DNA from: an uncultured Erysipelotrichaceae bacterium
GTDB lineage: Bacteria > Bacillota_I > Bacilli_A > RF39 > UBA660
Length of the DNA stretch: 6,176 nucleotides
Assembly (NCBI GenBank): GCA_902783405.1
Contig: CACZQZ010000136.1
Coordinates: 1-6,176, forward strand
Direction of reading: 5' to 3'
The notes beneath the pieces are model-generated. The model was given only the letters and a program-made list of their open reading frames with translations, searched no databases and was not told the origin of the DNA. The translations under genes and the position numbers were made by a program. This document shows positions 4,756-6,176 of the stretch, piece after piece (the first letter of the stretch is position 1; the number at the start of each line of letters is the position of its first letter).

Positions 4756-4764
4756 TGATATAAT
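4756..4764 (+). promoter_or_regulatory. Extended -10 promoter of the patatin-cutA operon
   Basis: TGATATAAT is a perfect extended -10 (TGN plus TATAAT). The region 16-18 bases upstream is the terminator loop and offers no good -35, so recognition probably relies on the TG element. Transcription near 4771 leaves a leader of about 12 bases containing GAAGGTGAT. Confidence 0.7.
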
Positions 4765-4782
4765 AATTTAGAAGGTGATCAA

Positions 4783-5646
4783 ATGAAAGTAGGATTAGTA
4801 TTAGAAGGTGGTGCCATGAGAGGAATGTTTACTGCAGGAGTATTAGACGCTATGATGGAAGAAAAAATAAATGTTGATGGTATTATGGGCGTTTCTGCTG
4901 GAGCATTATTTGGAGCAAACTATTTTTCTAATCAAAAAGGAAGAGTTATTAGATATAGTAAAAGGTTTGCTAAAGATAGAAGATATATTAGTTTATTCAA
5001 TTTGATTTTTACAGGTAATATTGTTAGTAAAAACTTTGCATATTATAAAATGAATGAAAAACTAGATCCTTTTGATACTAAAACTTTCAAGGAAAATAAT
5101 AAAAACTTTTGGGCTGTTGTTACAAATATAGAAACAGGAAAACCAGAATATCTTAAAATAGAAGAGCCTTTAAAAGATATGGAAATATTTAGAGCTACAT
5201 CGGCAATGCCACTTGTTACAAAACCAGTAGTTATAAAAGGACAAAAATATTTAGATGGGGCAGTATCAGATAGTATTCCAATAAAAAAGATGATGGAAAA
5301 GGGTTATGATAAAATTGTTGTTGTTTTAACAAGACCTTTAAACTATCAAAAAAACAAACTAAGTGATAAAAAAATAAATATGATTCATCGTAAATTTCAA
5401 AAATATCCCAATTTAATAAATGCTATGGAAAATAGATATCAAAACTATAATGAAACTACTCAATTAATAAAAAAATTAGAAAATGAAAATAAAATATTTG
5501 TGATAAGACCACAGCATTCTATAGACGTTAAAGTTATTGAAAGAGATAAAGATAAACTACAAAATGTTTATGATATGGGAATAGAAGAAATGAAAAAGAA
5601 TTTACAAAAATTAAAAGAATATTTAGAAATAGGAAAAGAGGATTAG
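4783..5646 (+). CDS. Patatin-like phospholipase/lipid acyl hydrolase
   Basis: A 287-residue serine hydrolase of the patatin family, probably acting on membrane lipids or acyl esters from the cytoplasmic side (substrate inferred). The glycine-rich oxyanion loop EGGAMRG is at 8-14. The nucleophile elbow GVSAG (36-40) gives catalytic S38, and DGAVSDSIPI (158-167) gives the catalytic D158, completing the Ser-Asp dyad. The pattern ATSAMPLV (138-145) and the C-terminal extension of about 100 residues resemble the bacterial YjjU-type group. There is no signal peptide. The start is supported by AAGGTGATC at 5 bases and by the family's usual N-terminus, in which the oxyanion loop lies almost at the start. 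It is the first gene of an operon: cutA begins one base after its stop. Confidence 0.92.
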   Translation: MKVGLVLEGGAMRGMFTAGVLDAMMEEKINVDGIMGVSAGALFGANYFSNQKGRVIRYSKRFAKDRRYISLFNLIFTGNIVSKNFAYYKMNEKLDPFDTKTFKENNKNFWAVVTNIETGKPEYLKIEEPLKDMEIFRATSAMPLVTKPVVIKGQKYLDGAVSDSIPIKKMMEKGYDKIVVVLTRPLNYQKNKLSDKKINMIHRKFQKYPNLINAMENRYQNYNETTQLIKKLENENKIFVIRPQHSIDVKVIERDKDKLQNVYDMGIEEMKKNLQKLKEYLEIGKED

Positions 5647-5647
5647 A

Positions 5648-5968
5648 ATGAAAGAATATATAATGATTACAACAACTTTTAGTAATCAAGAAGAAATGGA
5701 AGATGTTGTTCACTTATTATTAGATGAAAGATTAGTTAGTTGCTGTCAAATCAAAGAAATCCAAAGTTTATATCATTGGAAAGGTAAAGTAGAAAATGAA
5801 AAAGAATACCTTGTACTTATGAAAACAAAGAAAGATTTATATAAAGAAGTAGAAAAAGAAATATTAAATCATCATTCTTATGAAGTACCAGAAATAATAT
5901 CTTATGATATTACAAATGGATATTCAAAATACTTAAATTGGATAGAAGATGAAACAAAAAGTATATGA
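5648..5968 (+). CDS. cutA: CutA divalent-cation tolerance family protein
   Basis: At 106 residues it is the standard size for CutA1, a small, very stable trimeric protein named for copper tolerance in E. coli; its real role in bacteria is still unsettled. Family hallmarks are present: LVSCCQI (29-35), SLYHWKGKVE (40-49), EYLVLMKTK (53-61), YEVPEII (78-84), and YLNWI near the C-terminus. The fold is ferredoxin-like. The ATG lies one base after the patatin-like stop, with AGAGG about 6 bases upstream inside that gene, so the two are co-translated. Its last 20 bases overlap the next gene. Confidence 0.96.
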   Translation: MKEYIMITTTFSNQEEMEDVVHLLLDERLVSCCQIKEIQSLYHWKGKVENEKEYLVLMKTKKDLYKEVEKEILNHHSYEVPEIISYDITNGYSKYLNWIEDETKSI

Positions 5969-6176
5969 TTACTTACTCACTATTCCTAAAGGGAAAGTAG
6001 TAACTTATAAGGAGATTGCTGAATATTTGGGAAATCCTAAATTATGTAGAGTAGTTGGAAATATTTTGCACCATAATCCAGATGAAAACAAATATCCTTG
6101 TTATAAAGTTGTAAGTAGCAAAGGAATGCTATCTTCAAATTTCGCTTTTGGAAAAGTAGAAGGTCAAAAAATGAAA
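5949..6176 (+). CDS. MGMT/alkyltransferase-like protein (3' end outside window)
   Basis: The 76 visible residues match the C-terminal DNA-binding and active-site domain of O6-alkylguanine-DNA alkyltransferases, beginning almost directly at GKVVTYKEIA (15-24). The family core is present: Y20, LGNP (27-30), R34 in CRVVGNIL (the position of the arginine finger), HHNP (41-44), PCYKVV (50-55) with the reactive-position C51, and the following SSKGMLSSNFAFG. There is no N-terminal domain, so it is a short MGMT-family or ATL-type protein. The usual PCHRV reads PCYKV: cysteine is kept but the catalytic histidine is replaced by tyrosine, so alkyl-transfer activity is uncertain. The ATG at 5949 is inside the end of cutA (20-base overlap) with only a weak ribosome binding site (GATAGAAG), indicating coupling. 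The gene is cut by the right edge. Confidence 0.88.
   Translation, partial: MKQKVYDYLLTIPKGKVVTYKEIAEYLGNPKLCRVVGNILHHNPDENKYPCYKVVSSKGMLSSNFAFGKVEGQKMK

Noticed and set aside
5966..5968. TGA read as Trp (Mycoplasma-type code)
   Set aside because: Conserved Trp positions use TGG, and the TGA ends CutA at its normal length just inside the next gene.

Overview
The window looks like chromosomal DNA from a very AT-rich, low-GC Gram-positive bacterium that makes peptidoglycan, most likely an uncultured or gut-associated member of Bacilli/Bacillota. The evidence is the strong Lys/Asn/Ile bias, AGAGG/GGTGA-type ribosome binding sites, sigma-A-like promoters, U-tailed hairpin terminators, and a D-Ala-D-Ala ligase beside an M15 carboxypeptidase. 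Conserved Trp positions are written TGG, so the standard bacterial code fits. The species-level placement is inference.

Left part, minus strand (1-2754). Three transcription units encode single-pass membrane proteins with extracytoplasmic domains. The first is a small coiled-coil membrane protein (641-916), whose end overlaps the start of a membrane-anchored NodB-type polysaccharide deacetylase that runs off the left edge (1-683). The second is a membrane-anchored protein of unknown function (1019-1723). The third is a membrane-anchored VanY/LdcB-like peptidoglycan carboxypeptidase (2005-2754). The second and third share a gap-free 55-residue N-terminal module (start context, membrane anchor, juxtamembrane segment) joined to unrelated outer domains. 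Each of these two ends in its own hairpin terminator.

Divergent region (2755-2908). The carboxypeptidase promoter contains a perfect 16-bp palindrome over its -35 box, probably a repressor operator. The D-Ala-D-Ala ligase gene ddl (2909-3931) is transcribed the other way. The pair deals with the D-Ala-D-Ala end of the peptidoglycan stem peptide: the ligase makes it in the cytoplasm and the carboxypeptidase probably trims stem peptides outside. No vanH, vanX or vanT is visible, so this is not evidence of a glycopeptide-resistance cluster.

Right part, plus strand (4004-6176). A consensus promoter drives a 101-residue helical protein of unknown function (4055-4360). Next comes a short, relatively GC-rich reading frame with a strong ribosome binding site but an in-frame TAA at codon 40 (4402-4626), lying between 12-bp direct repeats spaced exactly 300 bp apart and followed by a terminator. 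The last unit is a tight operon: a patatin-like lipid hydrolase (4783-5646), CutA (5648-5968), and a truncated-by-window MGMT/alkyltransferase-like protein with a PCYKV active-site motif (5949-6176).

I see no tRNA, rRNA, riboswitch, CRISPR array, transposase or phage gene. The least ordinary signals are the shared anchor module, the operator on the carboxypeptidase promoter, the interrupted small gene with its flanking repeats, and a group of DnaA-box-like nonamers at 579-874.
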